A stretch of 64,000 bases of DNA from Rotaria socialis. Its lineage: Eukaryota > Rotifera > Eurotatoria > Philodinida > Philodinidae. The stretch covers positions 1 to 64,000 of the forward strand of contig CAJNYU010003963.1 of the NCBI GenBank assembly GCA_905331475.1, written 5' to 3'. Within the stretch, counting starts at the first letter, position 1, and each line of letters opens with the position of its first letter. Both the position numbers and the translations under genes were made by a program. Under the pieces are notes generated by a model. That model saw only the letters and a program-made list of their open reading frames with translations, was not told the DNA's origin and searched no databases. Below are positions 1-13,938 of this stretch, one piece after another.

Positions 1-1299
1 GGATTCTACTATTTCAGCGAATCATTGTAATCACATTCAGAGAATACTTAGAACCCACGACCGCTTAAAAATGTAGTCAGCAATATCGCCAAAGTTTTTA
101 TCAAACAGAACTTCGAACTGCGATCCCGTTCGATATTTCTGGCCATTTTATTGTGCATCCATGATAAAGAACGTATAACTTGCCACTTCACAACAACACA
201 TCCAGCTTTTTTTCAACTTATGAATGAATCATAGAGAATCTGTTTGGTGGATAGTTAGGTATAATTTAAAAGTTGAACGGAAAATGAAATAGGTCGTGTC
301 GAATCTGCAGTGAAAGATTTCAATTTTCGTGATCGAAACTCATATTTGAGCAAGCTGCGAAATAAGTAAATGATCAATATACAAATCAGACAGTAGTATG
401 AAAACCCTCTTAATTCGAAAGACTGCAAAAAGCTACCTATCCTTCAAAAATAAAGACTCTTTTGAGTGCTTCGAGGAAGCTAAACCTTCCATTGAGTCGA
501 AGAAATCGAAAACAATCAGGGTATGATTCTCATTGAATGCAGCTCCCCGATCAGCGATCCCTAAAAGTAATTTATCCTTCAGTTCATTTTAACGCTCAAA
601 TTCGATGATAATTTTGAACAATTTTGAAACCACTTATATCTAGATAGTCGAGATATATTTATGCGTGTCTACTGCTTCTGACCATTGTCTCCATCGGTAA
701 AGCAGCACCTAGCCGTTCGTCGGCGCCCCTACGAGGTGTCACTCACGCCTAGAAGCTACTGATCTGCATAATCCCCATGCCACACAGTACTCATATTTCA
801 CAAGCTCCAGCCCACTGTAGTTTTGTTCAACTCAGGAAAACAATCAATTCTTCAGGCACGAACTCTTCACTTGATACTGGAAATTACTTATTCATTAAAT
901 TTATTTCTAACAAAGAGTGTTCCGTGACCACTGCTGAGAACCTGCATTGAAACAAAAATCGCCATTCTCAACATCAAGTATCATCAAACAGAAAACCGAC
1001 TCCCATTTCAATACTGAACACTTCCCAGATGAAATAGATTTAAAATATTCCCATTAGAAACTAGTTGATCATCAGCGTATCTGAAAATGATATTAAGGGT
1101 ACGCTTCATCCCAGAACAAAATTCAGTTATGCTTGTATGATTCTTCGCAATCTCGAAGACACTGTTTTTCTAAGAAGATCAAAGACAAAACTCTCATAGC
1201 CAAAATGAAGTACAACTTCTGAGACCTCGATTATCTATGACCAAACTAGATACAGTCTAAATATCTGCCAAAACATACTAACGTAAGCTCTAGAAAATT
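1..1299. other. Gene-free AT-rich stretch
   Basis: I see no coding exon or RNA gene here. All six frames are broken by stops. A slightly GC-richer patch at about 660-790 stands out from its surroundings but matches nothing I recognise. Confidence 0.5.
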
Positions 1300-1870
1300 C
1301 ATTTCGAGATTTTTAAAATCTGACTTCGGATTCGGATGTCCAGACCCCGATTTACTTCCGTCAACCTTTATACAATATCAACGGTTTCCCAAAACTACCA
1401 TTTCCGTCATCCGAAAAACGGAACTCAAAATTTCTAAAATCTGATTTCACATTCGGATTCCCCGATCTCGAGAACCTACGGTAAATTTTCATAAAAAAAA
1501 TTGAAAAGCTTAGAAATAACGTCAACGGTAACCGATGTTTTTTCTGACCTGCCACAAGCATACAAACGCATTTTGTTTCATATGACCATCCCTACAGTCG
1601 ATGTAATAGCCAAGTTCGACCGAAACGGCCAAAAGGCATAAAATGAGAGAGTTTATTTCCCTCGGCCAAAGAAATGGGCTTCGAATTCGGATTCAGGACC
1701 CGCAATAACCTACAGTACACTTCGATGAAAATGGCCTAAACTCTGAAAATATGCTAACCTCTCCTAAACGTTTTTTGACTCCAATCAACCAAGCAAGATC
1801 GCAAACGTATTTTTTTTTTCGTATGACCCTCCTTCCAGCCAAGGGAATAAGCATGCTGATTTTCATTCGA
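1300..1870. repeat. Diverged direct repeats
   Basis: Two related blocks recur. Around 1300-1355, 1423-1480 and 1669-1710 the text resembles AAAATCTGAC/TTTC followed by TTCGGATTC and a CC-rich stretch. Around 1551-1620 and 1788-1858 a second block recurs (CAAGCA..CAAACG, a T-run, ATGACC then CCTCC/CATCC and AGCC/AGTC), about 238 bases apart. The copies are old and imperfect. They look like remnants of a tandem duplication or of a repeated element rather than a simple satellite. Confidence 0.45.
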
Positions 1871-2036
1871 TTTTATCATTAATCAGATTATCTTATAGTA
1901 TTCTTATTTCTCATATAAAATGTGATTATACAATGAATAGGTGCAAAAACATTTTCGAAAAATTTGAAAACAAGACTTGTACATCACTAATTTCTGGTTG
2001 AATGGTAAAAAAAGTTATTGCTTTTTGCACAAGTCT

Positions 2037-2100
2037 AGTGGCGGCGCCACGGAGGGGGGGGGCTAGCGTGGGCTGCGCCCCCGCAAATTTTTTTTAGAAA
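2037..2100 (+). repeat. hAT-like terminal end
   Basis: The segment begins AGTGGCGGCGCCACGGAGG, followed by a G9 run and a C-rich patch, then poly-T. GTGGCG and CGCCAC form a small hairpin at 2038-2050. Ends of this style (CAGTGGCGGxxCCAxGG) are typical of hAT-superfamily transposons and their MITEs. It lies about 200 bases upstream of a hAT transposase fragment, so it may be the left end of an internally deleted element. I did not find the matching right end. Confidence 0.45.
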
Positions 2101-2268
2101 TTTCTTAATGAGTTTATTTTTTTCTGATATTAATACTGCGACAATACTATGGCTACGTCGTAGAGATTTGTCTTCAGTTTCTAATTGGTTGTTCACCGTA
2201 ACTATACAAAAACTCTCTTCTGCTAATCTTGCCTAAATCTAAATCGTAATCTCCACAAATGCAATCTA

Positions 2269-2610
2269 AAAAACGTTATTGATTGCATGTTGGTAGAGCT
2301 AAATGATAGATTTTCATCGAAAACATTATCATTGATGAAAAGTATCTCCACCGTTTATCCAAATAGTACCAATTTTCTTAATATTGATGCTATCGATGAA
2401 TTTTGCTTTCATATTGGTGGAGATTCAAGTGCACTCAAAAATGAATTTCTTGTTATTAAACCCATGCTTCAATCGAAAAAAGTCAATAATGTTATTGAAT
2501 TGTATAATGAATTAATTTCAANTGAAAAACGTCTCAAAATGCACAAAAACTGCATCCAGAAATCAAATTGCCTAGTTTCTCATGATAATTTTGGCGTTCA
2601 GACATTCTAG
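2269..2610 (+). pseudogene. hAT transposase C-terminal relic
   Basis: The open frame from about 2269 (VIDCMLVELNDRF...) to the stop at 2608-2610 resembles the C-terminal part of hAT transposases of the zinc-finger MYM-type-1/DUF4371 group. In that family a V-L-D-x-L-x-x-E-L-N-x-R-F stretch is followed by x-L-M-x-x-I-x-x-x-x-P and x-x-x-V-I-E-L-Y-N. The N-terminal zinc finger and catalytic core are absent, the region just upstream no longer aligns, and base 2522 is undetermined. This is a truncated transposon relic, not a host gene. Family assignment is from remembered pattern. Confidence 0.6.
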
Positions 2611-2631
2611 AATGACTCATATGTCCCATGC

Positions 2632-2684
2632 ACTTTTTGCAGTACACATAACTCTCGGATGAAATCCGAAGTTTCCACATTTAT
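2632..2684 (+). repeat. Dispersed repeat with TCGGAT hairpin, copy 1
   Basis: The stretch TTTTTGCAGTACACATAAC is followed by the hairpin TCGGATgaaATCCGA and then GTTTCCACATTT. The same text, with TCGGATgcgAATCCGA, recurs at about 15256-15310. It sits just after the hAT relic, so it could be part of a non-autonomous element, but I cannot define its ends. Confidence 0.5.
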
Positions 2685-5600
2685 TTATGTATGGATGAAG
2701 CGAGTTATGCCCTTTAATTTCTAACATGTGAATTATTAAAGATGGCAAAAAAGGTAAACTTCGGCTTCGCCAAGAACATCATGGAGACTGTAATAGATAC
2801 TGCTAATATATGATCCAAGGTTGAACATTAATAATGTCTCATTATAACACACGATCTGTTTTCTTATTGAATTTCCGGTTTACGAGACACAATAATGATG
2901 AATGAAAGGATCCTACAATAGATGGAATAAAGTATTTTTGTTGTGTGCGACGAATGGAGTTGCATCATATTGAATATTTTATTACATCAGGAAATATTTT
3001 CAAAACGTTTTTTTGGTCTTGAGTTTGTCTATACTCCTGGATAGGCATGAGGTCGATTCGGTCGAGTATAAAAGAACGCAAGCTGATTACAGTTATGATA
3101 ATTAAATTGTAAGTTGACATTAAAATTAGATTTATTTTCTATTTAACGATTGACGTCTCTGGAATGAAGCAATCTCTAGACATGAAGTCTTAGTAAAACA
3201 AGATGAGATAACATAATAATTGAAAAGTTTTCTCTTTTTTTCTGAGTGACTGCAGCGCACAAATTAAAAACTCGTATCGTTACGCAAACAGAAAGACCTT
3301 TGTTTTATTCAAGATCAAACAAACAGCATTTGTTTATATGAAAAATCTAAAGTGATTTTCGTATTTATACATATATTTATGTGATGATTACAGCATCGCT
3401 ATTCATAACATTCTGTGGGCATCCATCAATATAGCGAATGAAATGGTTAAAACAATCTAATCTTTAACTAGCTACGCATGGAAAATTTATCTCGTTCTTT
3501 TACATCTAGAAATCACTTTCAGTAATAGTTTTATAGATTCTATTTTTGAATCACGATACAGTCTGCTGAACTGTCAATATATTACAGTCGTATTGATGAC
3601 ATTATTAGGTACGTAGTCATGGTAATTCTATATTTGTCTTTGTTTGATTCTTCCAATGTCATTTTACTCGTTCGTTAAAAGTACTATTTGTTCTGATTGA
3701 ACATATTGAAGAGTCGAACTTTCAACGCACGAAATAATTTCGTATAATGTCAGTGAAGAGAAACTCAATACTTCTTCGTAATGGAGACGTTTTTGTTGGC
3801 AGACACATCCTCTGCTTTCTTTTGTTTGGCTTTCATATTTCATTTGAGCATCGAAGTAATTTATAATCTAATAATGTACAAGGTTTGAATGGTCGCGATA
3901 GCCTTCGAGAACTGTAGAAAATGTATTTAAAACAAACCAAGAAGTTATTCATCACAACTAAGAACGCAGAAGCAGAAAAATATTATACTTCTTGATACTA
4001 ACATAATAGTACGATTATATACAAAAAAAGAAGAATTGAATCACGACAAAAATAGTACTGCAGTAATTTTGTAATTAGATGCAATAGCTCAGTTGGTGAT
4101 ACTCACGCAATATATTATGCGATTGTCTCTGCATAATACTATGATCTTGAGCTTAAGAGGCCATGAATAGCTTATTAATGAATTGGCTAAATTTGATTTT
4201 CTTCTGAAAGCTGCCACAGTTTATCAAGAGTAACGAATGAGCTTATCGTTTGTTTATTGCGTCTGTATTTCATTAAATAGTAAAATCTAATTCATTGCAC
4301 AACAACCTTGAATACTCTTAATGGTAGTCAAAGATTAAATAGTCTTTTTAATGATAAACCAATATCCTTATTCGTACCCTTCGACTCATATCTATTCTTT
4401 TTTTTTTATTAAAGATGATACATCTTAAAATCTACCGTAAATGTACAAATTACAAGTTGATATAGATAGCCAATCTCGATTTAATACTTTGAATTTTAAC
4501 AGCACATGCTCACAAATAACGTCAACGTTTTTTTCCCGTCATCTCTCAAGCTGAACCAAGCGGATGAAACGGATAATGCTGCTCAACAAATTCTAAAAAT
4601 TAACCAAGAGAACCAAAACAGCAATACTTCGGACACTACAGGACCAGAATACTTGAATTTATCATAAAGCGTCTCTTCTTTTGAGAGATTTGGTTGCCAA
4701 GAGCTCATAATTGAAGTAAAACATTTATTTATTTATTCAGTAAGAACATTTGTTGCACATGTTTTATTTCGCGCACTTTGTTTTAGCTACTAAAATAAAT
4801 ATAAAAAGAGCCAAAGGTAACAGTTTAATAGTATCCAATTTTGACATTCGTGACACCTTGATCTCAGCGGCAGAAATTCGATTCCAAAAGCTTACAAAGT
4901 TCTATTTTGTTAATCATCAAATTACGTTGAATGCATGAAATTGATGACGTTTCATTTTTTCAGTGAATTTCATATTCATCGGCTTCGCAAAAATGCTTTT
5001 ATTTGAAAGAGCAGACAGAGAGAGAAAAATATATATACAGGAATATCGAAATGATTTAAACATCTATAGTATTTACTCTTTACATTCAGTTTCAAAAATG
5101 GTAAAACTCTTATATGAAATGTATGTATATCATACTATATCTTAAAGTCGACTCTATCATCTATCTAAATTTATACTATTTATTAAAAAGAATGTTGCTT
5201 AACTATTTTTTCAAATTGTATCATTATCATGGATAAAGAATAGTAGTAAATAACTTATTTAGTGGAAGGAAGTTACTCAGCGTCATTTATTATTAAATCC
5301 AAAGTTTTTAATACAAATAGAACGCTATACGATCGTGAGAATGTTTTATTTGATTCTTAATCATTACATGACTTGGAGTTTGCTCGCGAATAAATGAGAT
5401 CTTTTTTAAAATTCACTTATATGTAACTTGTAGCTTTTAATGCGATGCGAAGCAGAAGCATTTCTGTAGTTCGTCACGAGTTTTTTTTTCTTTTTTCCTT
5501 GGCCGTACACATCGTTCTCGTCGTTTCGTGACGCGATGATGTTCATGACCGAAAATCGTAGAAAAGTGGTTATAACGTGAGATCAAAGTATCGTGATCGG

Positions 5601-6099
5601 ATTTCGTACCTCTGTTTTCGAATCTTTAATCCGAAGTTTCGTTCGCTCACAAATGGGGTTCCAAAACGACGAAAATGAAAGAAATTTGTCTTGAGATAAT
5701 TAAAATGACGTCATCAACATATGTTAGCCACTGTAGTCTATTCATTTACAGCTGATCTAAGAAAATGAATCTTGGAGACTGGTAATCGATCAATCGAAAT
5801 CGATCCTTAAGAATGAATCGCTAAGTTTTCAGAGTGATGAATAGCACTATGGCTACTTCAAAAGTATTTAAGATTTCTTCGAATTCATGATTTCTCGTTG
5901 GAAATCCGGACTCCTGCTTCGCATCGTATTTCGTATACGAGTGACACTCGAATACCATCTAGTTAAAATCAGTAAACAAAAATTGAATTTTATAAGTTTT
6001 AGATCGATGAGCGGAATGACTTTGAGCTATCGCATGCTATACATATATTCTTTTCATTTATCTATTTGAATATATATTTTTTTTTGTATCATATGTATG
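2685..6099. other. Gene-poor intergenic region
   Basis: No coding exon is supported; the open frames are short and without family resemblance. A possible tRNA-derived relic lies at 4081-4165. From 5450 to 5660 composition shifts to more CG dinucleotides, perhaps a decayed element. The 3' end of the minus-strand CNBD gene begins at 6100. Confidence 0.45.
4081..4165 (+). repeat. Possible tRNA-derived relic (SINE-like)
   Basis: TAGCTCAGTTGG at 4085-4096 fits the RNA polymerase III A-box consensus perfectly. About 55-65 bases on, GATCTTGAGCTTAAGAGGCC is a degraded match to the usual SINE B-box context. No complete cloverleaf can be folded by eye, so this is more likely a decayed SINE or tRNA pseudogene than a working tRNA. 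Confidence 0.3.
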
Positions 6100-9000
6100 T
6101 TAATAAACAGCTGGAATAGGTCGTTTGAGAAATTCTTTCCATGCTTGTTTGAGATAGGCTCGAAGATCTTCGTATCGTTCTTGTTTTGTACAAATGCGTA
6201 GTTGAGGTAAATGAGTTTTTGAACATGAGGATGTACTCTAAATATGTTGGCATTTTCTAATAGGGTAATTACAAATAGAAGAAAGCTTACAGCTGGATAC
6301 GTTGATAGATTGTCGTTCATGTTAACAGATATTTCCATACGAGATTCAACCGGAGCAGGTACGTCGTTGCCTTCGCTGGATAGACTATTTCAAAAAATAA
6401 TAAAATTAATAAAGTGTTACTAATAAAAATAAAAACCGGACAAAATAAGAAGTACGCATGAGGAAATTAGCTGTAATCTGCCGTTTGGACTTACAGGGAT
6501 ATGACAATAGGTCCAGAGAAGCCTTAAATGAGCTCATACTCATAGATTTCTAGCATATATTTATCAATATTGTACTGCGCCAAAAAATCATGAAAAAAGT
6601 AGTGTTATAACTTCATTCGAGAGACTCAAATTGTATCAACCGTTTGTAGCTTTTACTATTCTTGTAGGCTTAACCAGCGATTAACAGCTATGGTAGATTC
6701 CCTCTAATCATTCAATCCTGAATTAAACATAACATGACAATTACATAGAATTTTCGTTTTAAAAAACTTCTTTGTTTTTTTACCTTGACGAAAGGCCAGT
6801 ACCGTCTGAATGTGATTCTAACGTATCCGCTGGTGTTGAACGTGATAGAGCACTTCCTGTCACGCCTTCAACGTTCTAGAAAAAGAAAAAGAAAAAATAG
6901 GAAGTCCTATTGTTTAGTTAAACATTTACAAATCGTGTTAATGAACGTATTTGTGTTTTTGAATCGTCACCCATTTGTGCATGCCATTGTTTCAAACGGT
7001 CTTCGATTTTAGTAACACGTATATGATCATTAGTAACATAATGTATTGCAGCTGCTTTGCCGAGTGATCTTGCGCGTAATGAACGTGTTGTTGATGCACT
7101 ATTTGTTGTTGATGTATGACCCGATGTTGCACCTGGCCGACGAACATTCTAAATAATTTTTATTCAACAGTAAATTGAAGTGAACGAAATTATCTAACAT
7201 ACAGAATGAGTTGCATTATGAAGATGAAATAACCATGATTGTTTAGCATGATATTGCTGTTGTTCATCATTTGTTACTGATGCCAACTGACGTTTCATTA
7301 AAGAATTAATTAATGGCAAATGTAATATTCGTGGTGGATAGGCTTGTAATGAGAGAAGAACGATTTCGCGTAAGCGTTCGCTAAGACCTTGTGTACCATG
7401 ACGTTTTTGTAAACGAACAAAATTATGTTTTAAAATATAGAAAAGATCACAGGGCGCTGTACATCGAGCTGAATTCATATGTGTATTTAAATCGCAGACG
7501 TAAGATTCGAGACCAATAATATCACCCGTATTTAATAGAGCAACTTGTTTATTTCGATGGGAACGTTCGCGTTCAGCTTCAGCAAATGTCATATAACGTC
7601 GTTTTATAGCAAAACTCTCTCGCGATACAGTATCAGTTGGACGCGTAAGTTGAAGCATCGGGAGAAAGAGTTCAAAAGCACGTCTACACACGTAAGATAT
7701 TGAAATGAAAAAAGAAATAAGTAGCTAAACAAAATTTACTGTTTCATTGGGTCTGACTGTGGAAGAAGATGTGGATATTGAAGCCAATGAAGTAATGGAT
7801 CTATGCTTAATTTAACTTCACCACTAGTTTAATGGAAAATGTAGAAAAACAGTTTCAAGTAAAAAATAAAATTTACTCTACCTCCATATAAAGTAAACAG
7901 CATCCGCATAGGTGCCTTGCTTATAAAGCATACTATCATAGGCAAATCGACCACGTTCTAAACTAAGACTGACAAGACGTTTCAATCTTGCTGACCATGA
8001 AGAAAATAAAGGACATCGATTAATAAATTCCGTTTTTTCTTGTAATTCTTTTTCGTGTGCTGATTTAAGTGTACTATTCGAACAAAATTCTTATGAATTT
8101 CGAAAAAAAGATTTATTTATAAATCAGCTACTTACCGACTAAAAACTTCTCGATCAACAACCAATAAATCTGTTGCTATAGTTGTCATCACAGTAGCACT
8201 ACGAGGTTCATTTGTAATAAGCGCTCGTTCACCGAAATCAAAACCACCAACTGTAAAATGTTCACCATTTATTAATTATTAATACTACTATCCCAATAAG
8301 ATAATCAAACATAGATCTCTCTCTCTCTCTCTATCATGTGTGAAGAGCTTAAGCAATGAAGGACAGGAAATATGGCTCTAGCAGACACGCAGCTAGTATT
8401 TTTCTAACTCTTCGATCAAGAAAAAAACGCTATTGTTTCATTTTCTGATTGATATTAAACAGAAAAAAGAGTCTTTCTTTTTTGAGACCATTGATCTTAT
8501 TCATATTTCAAAATTCATGCAAGAGAAACTGAATTTTTGTTTTTTTCGATAGACTTGCGATCAACCAGCAAATAAAAATAATATTTGATAGTAACTGATA
8601 CATATAAGTAAATAAAACTGGTGAAGAATTTCTCGTGATGCGCTAGATCGTGACTTTTCTAAAGCTAACCAATGAATTAGTTATTTTTTTTCCTATAAAT
8701 ACCTAAAGTAACAACATAATTCCCGAAAGTTTGTATTATAAGTTCTTCGCGTTTTTCTGGTTCAGCATCAAGTTTAGTAAATTCAGTAACTGAATCGAAA
8801 TCTTCAGGTATTGCTTGTGGGCTATCGTCATCAAGACGATAGATATTAACGGATCCTTGTAATATAATATAGAATCTAGTATTAAAGAAAAAGGACTCAA
8901 CCAAGAAGTAACAATACAATTTATTGAAATCAACTCACGTATCACCTCGATCATTTTGACGAATAACAACATCCCATGCCGGACGTCGTTCTATCATGAT

Positions 9001-9227
9001 TGTCTTACAAATATCGTAGATAACATCTTCAAAATACAATGATACATATATACATTCGAACGAAAATTTCATCGTTTGTTACCATCAGAAATTTTTTGAA
9101 AGATTCCCTGCTTCTTTTTTAATGATTGTTTAAGCCATGGAACGATAAAATCATTGATTTCCGTTGGTGTTCGTTGTTCAGGTAACTTACTAGCAGCACG
9201 TATTAATGTTCCATAATTAAGCGCCAT
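6100..9227 (-). CDS. Cyclic nucleotide-binding domain protein (CNBD2-like)
   Basis: Eleven exons join in frame to about 606 residues: 9083-9227, 8939-9026, 8703-8875, 8136-8250, 7882-8073, 7740-7823, 7203-7683, 6930-7148, 6784-6875, 6291-6384 and 6100-6237. The start MALNYGTLIRAA is the first in-frame ATG of the gene. Exons 2-4 form a cNMP-binding beta-roll. It ends in a phosphate-binding cassette reading FGERALITNEPRSATV at about residues 141-156. The Glu and Arg that hold the ribose and phosphate are both present. A second, looser CNB-like unit follows from about residue 185 (INRCPLFSSW). The C-terminal third is basic and Ser/Thr-rich with no known domain. There is no kinase or channel part, so it should be a soluble cAMP/cGMP sensor of the CNBD2 type, a family linked to cilia and sperm in other animals. 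Intron 3 (about 450 bases) holds a CT microsatellite. The partner is unknown. Confidence 0.85.
8316..8332. repeat. (CT)n microsatellite
   Basis: About eight CT units lie in intron 3 of the CNBD gene. Confidence 0.9.
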
Positions 9228-10332
9228 ATCAAGATAACTTCAATCAATATTGAATTCTATCTTTTAGCTGGCAGTTTAACAGTTTTTGAAGAAAGAAGTA
9301 ACGAGAAGAATAAAAATGTTATATTCAAAAAAGAAAGAGAGAAAAGGGTGTATGTGTTCTCTCTCCCTTATGACGACCGACACAAGGGCATTATAGTGTT
9401 CGGCAGCATGATGATCAAACAAACGTTATTGTCGCTGTTTGCAATTCGAGTGTCCACACAAGATGAAATGCTGTGAGCGAAAAAAAGAGCAAGAGAGTCA
9501 GTTCAATCAATATAAGAAAAGAAAAGAATAAAATAACATGAGAATGGAACTGAAAAGAGATACGCTGTATCAACCATGAGTGTATGTTTTGTTGTCATGT
9601 AGAGCAACAATAACAGTGCAATCAATTTCAATATCGATTTCTTTACACTTATCAAAAAATAACTTCGTTTTCTTTTTTTCATTTCGTAAGCATGCATTTA
9701 AATCATCTTGATATGAACTTCTATTTTCTAACTCAACAAGAACTTTAATCCACACGGTGATATCTGATTCATTCTTTCTTCCTTTTTTGTTTGGTAAGCT
9801 GATGCTAAATACTAATCTAATCCGACTTTTTCGATAATATATCAAGTGAAAGCAAATTAAAGTTGACGCATTTCGGCGTCGAAATATTTACATCTTCGAC
9901 ACACAAAACCCCTAAAGATAACGTTGTTTTACATAAAATAATCGATATGTTGATTTTTTTGGAAAACAGGATTGTACTTCGCGTATCATCTTTTTCAAGG
10001 TAATGCAGTACTTGAAACGAAGTTCGTAAGTTTTCTTGTCCTCGAAATTATTTCATTGTATTTAGTTTTTTTTACATTAAGCCAACAAGGTCAATAGATA
10101 ATAATAATAATAATCATATTCTACTATTAACAACAAAACATTGCTTATTTAAATAATATGTAAACTTCTTTTTTTCTCGTTTGTCATCAGTTACATTAGC
10201 AACATATTCGTCTTTTTTTTTATTGTTTATTACGAAGGTCGATACAAGGAAAAAATAAACTACAGTTATAGAAAAATGAAACAAAACAAAAATATATCAA
10301 TTGAGATTTTCTTATTCTTTTTAACAATCCCA
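9228..10332. other. Intergenic, between CNBD and DLD genes
   Basis: This holds the promoter side of the CNBD gene and the 3' side of the DLD gene, both on the minus strand. An open frame of about 90 codons at 9570-9845 (minus) has no recognisable family. An (AAT)n run lies near 10098-10112. Confidence 0.45.
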
Positions 10333-12454
<2,122 letters not shown>

Positions 12455-13938
12455 CTACACAATAGCAAGACGTTTAATATTTGTATATTAAAAGTTATCG
12501 AAATACCGAAAATAATAGTAACATTTATGGGTGTGCCATTTTCAGTGCTATTAAGAATAACTTCCTCTGTCGTAAATCCAGGGTTCTTTCAATCAAGATG
12601 CCGCTAGAGTGCAACTAGAAATAAAGAATTGAAGACGAGTGAAGGAACTACTCGAACTGATATACGTACCGTTGAGATAGATTTTCTACTTTCGAATGTA
12701 TCTCTACCAAAATGAATCCTTTCGATGAAAATATCATATAGTTCTGTTCAGTTTTCAGTACTTGAAATGTACTTGGGAGTTAAAAGTTCAAATAGTAGTT
12801 CATTTTTATTTACATATTAATAGTCATTCATTCATTCATTCATAATAATAATGATATTGCAGAATTACTGTGTTCGAAAAAATTATTACCTGTAGAAAAC
12901 TTGTTAAAATGTTAACAGTGACCTAAAATTTCATGTACTAGAACTGAAAAGCTCCTGTAATCGAAACAAAATGCCTTACTTTACTTTTGCCCTTAGTTTA
13001 TTCTGTCGTGACATACCGCATTTCGTGTTACACTTCTATCAAAACAAGGCGATTTATAATTTCAATAATCAGTTTTGTCGATCTATGGCACCAACATGTA
13101 CCAAATCGGAAGTTGCGGCACATGGATCCTAATTTAGTTAGGTCATGATATTTTTCAAAGTAATTGCGACGAGAAATAGACTATATATATATATTTGTAT
13201 TGAAATAGTCCTCAATAAACTAAAACAGAGCAGTCGCAATTCAATCATTGATATGTCAGTTAAGCAAATATTTTAGCGTTTATGAACGATTTTCTATTTA
13301 AATAGATCCTGTAGATGAAAATATCGATAAATTTCCAGATTGAAATCCTTTTTTGCTTCATCGGTAACTATCTGAATAAAGCAACGATTTAAAAGCGAGT
13401 TCGACTTTTCACATTAGTGATTTCATCAATGTAGTACTGCCCGCGGTTTCAATTTAGAGACTCTGATAACTCTAAATTCCGACAACCTAAATATATTATG
13501 TTGAACAAAGCCTTTACCCATGGACAGTGAATATGTAACATAAACTCGAGATTTTATTATAAATAATTCGAACTTTTCTAGTATTTTAAAGCTACACGAA
13601 TTTCCTGTGATGAAATCAGTACTGCATTTAAATGCGAATCTTGACTTTTGTAAAACAAATCGATTGACTGTTTGAAAGATAAGATTCTAAGTCTGCTATT
13701 TAGTATTATTTGTGTTCACATTTATTTAAAAAACAAACATAATCGGAGCTTTGGGAATTGTTCATTAAGATTTGCATTGAGAAAATGATTCAATAACTTT
13801 CACGCAGGAACAACGCTTCGATCTTCATGAAATATTTCTTATTGTTATTATAATTTAGAGAGTCTATGCCAGTTACCTTGACTGTAGAATTACTAGTTGA
13901 TATGAAAAATTTCTAATAGAAGATATTTCCCGTTATAG
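12455..13938. other. Intergenic, divergent DLD / receptor pseudogene
   Basis: It contains the 5' side of DLD (minus) and the upstream region of the 7TM pseudogene (plus). I see no coding exon. There is a short (ATTC)n-like run at about 12823-12842 and a TATATATA tract at about 13181-13192. Confidence 0.45.

Noticed and set aside
4081..4165. Functional tRNA gene
   Set aside because: The A-box is good but acceptor, anticodon and T arms cannot be folded.
9570..9845. 91-codon minus-strand open frame upstream of the CNBD gene
   Set aside because: No ATG at its start, no family resemblance, and the CNBD gene already has a good start at 9227. It could be a lone exon but nothing supports it.
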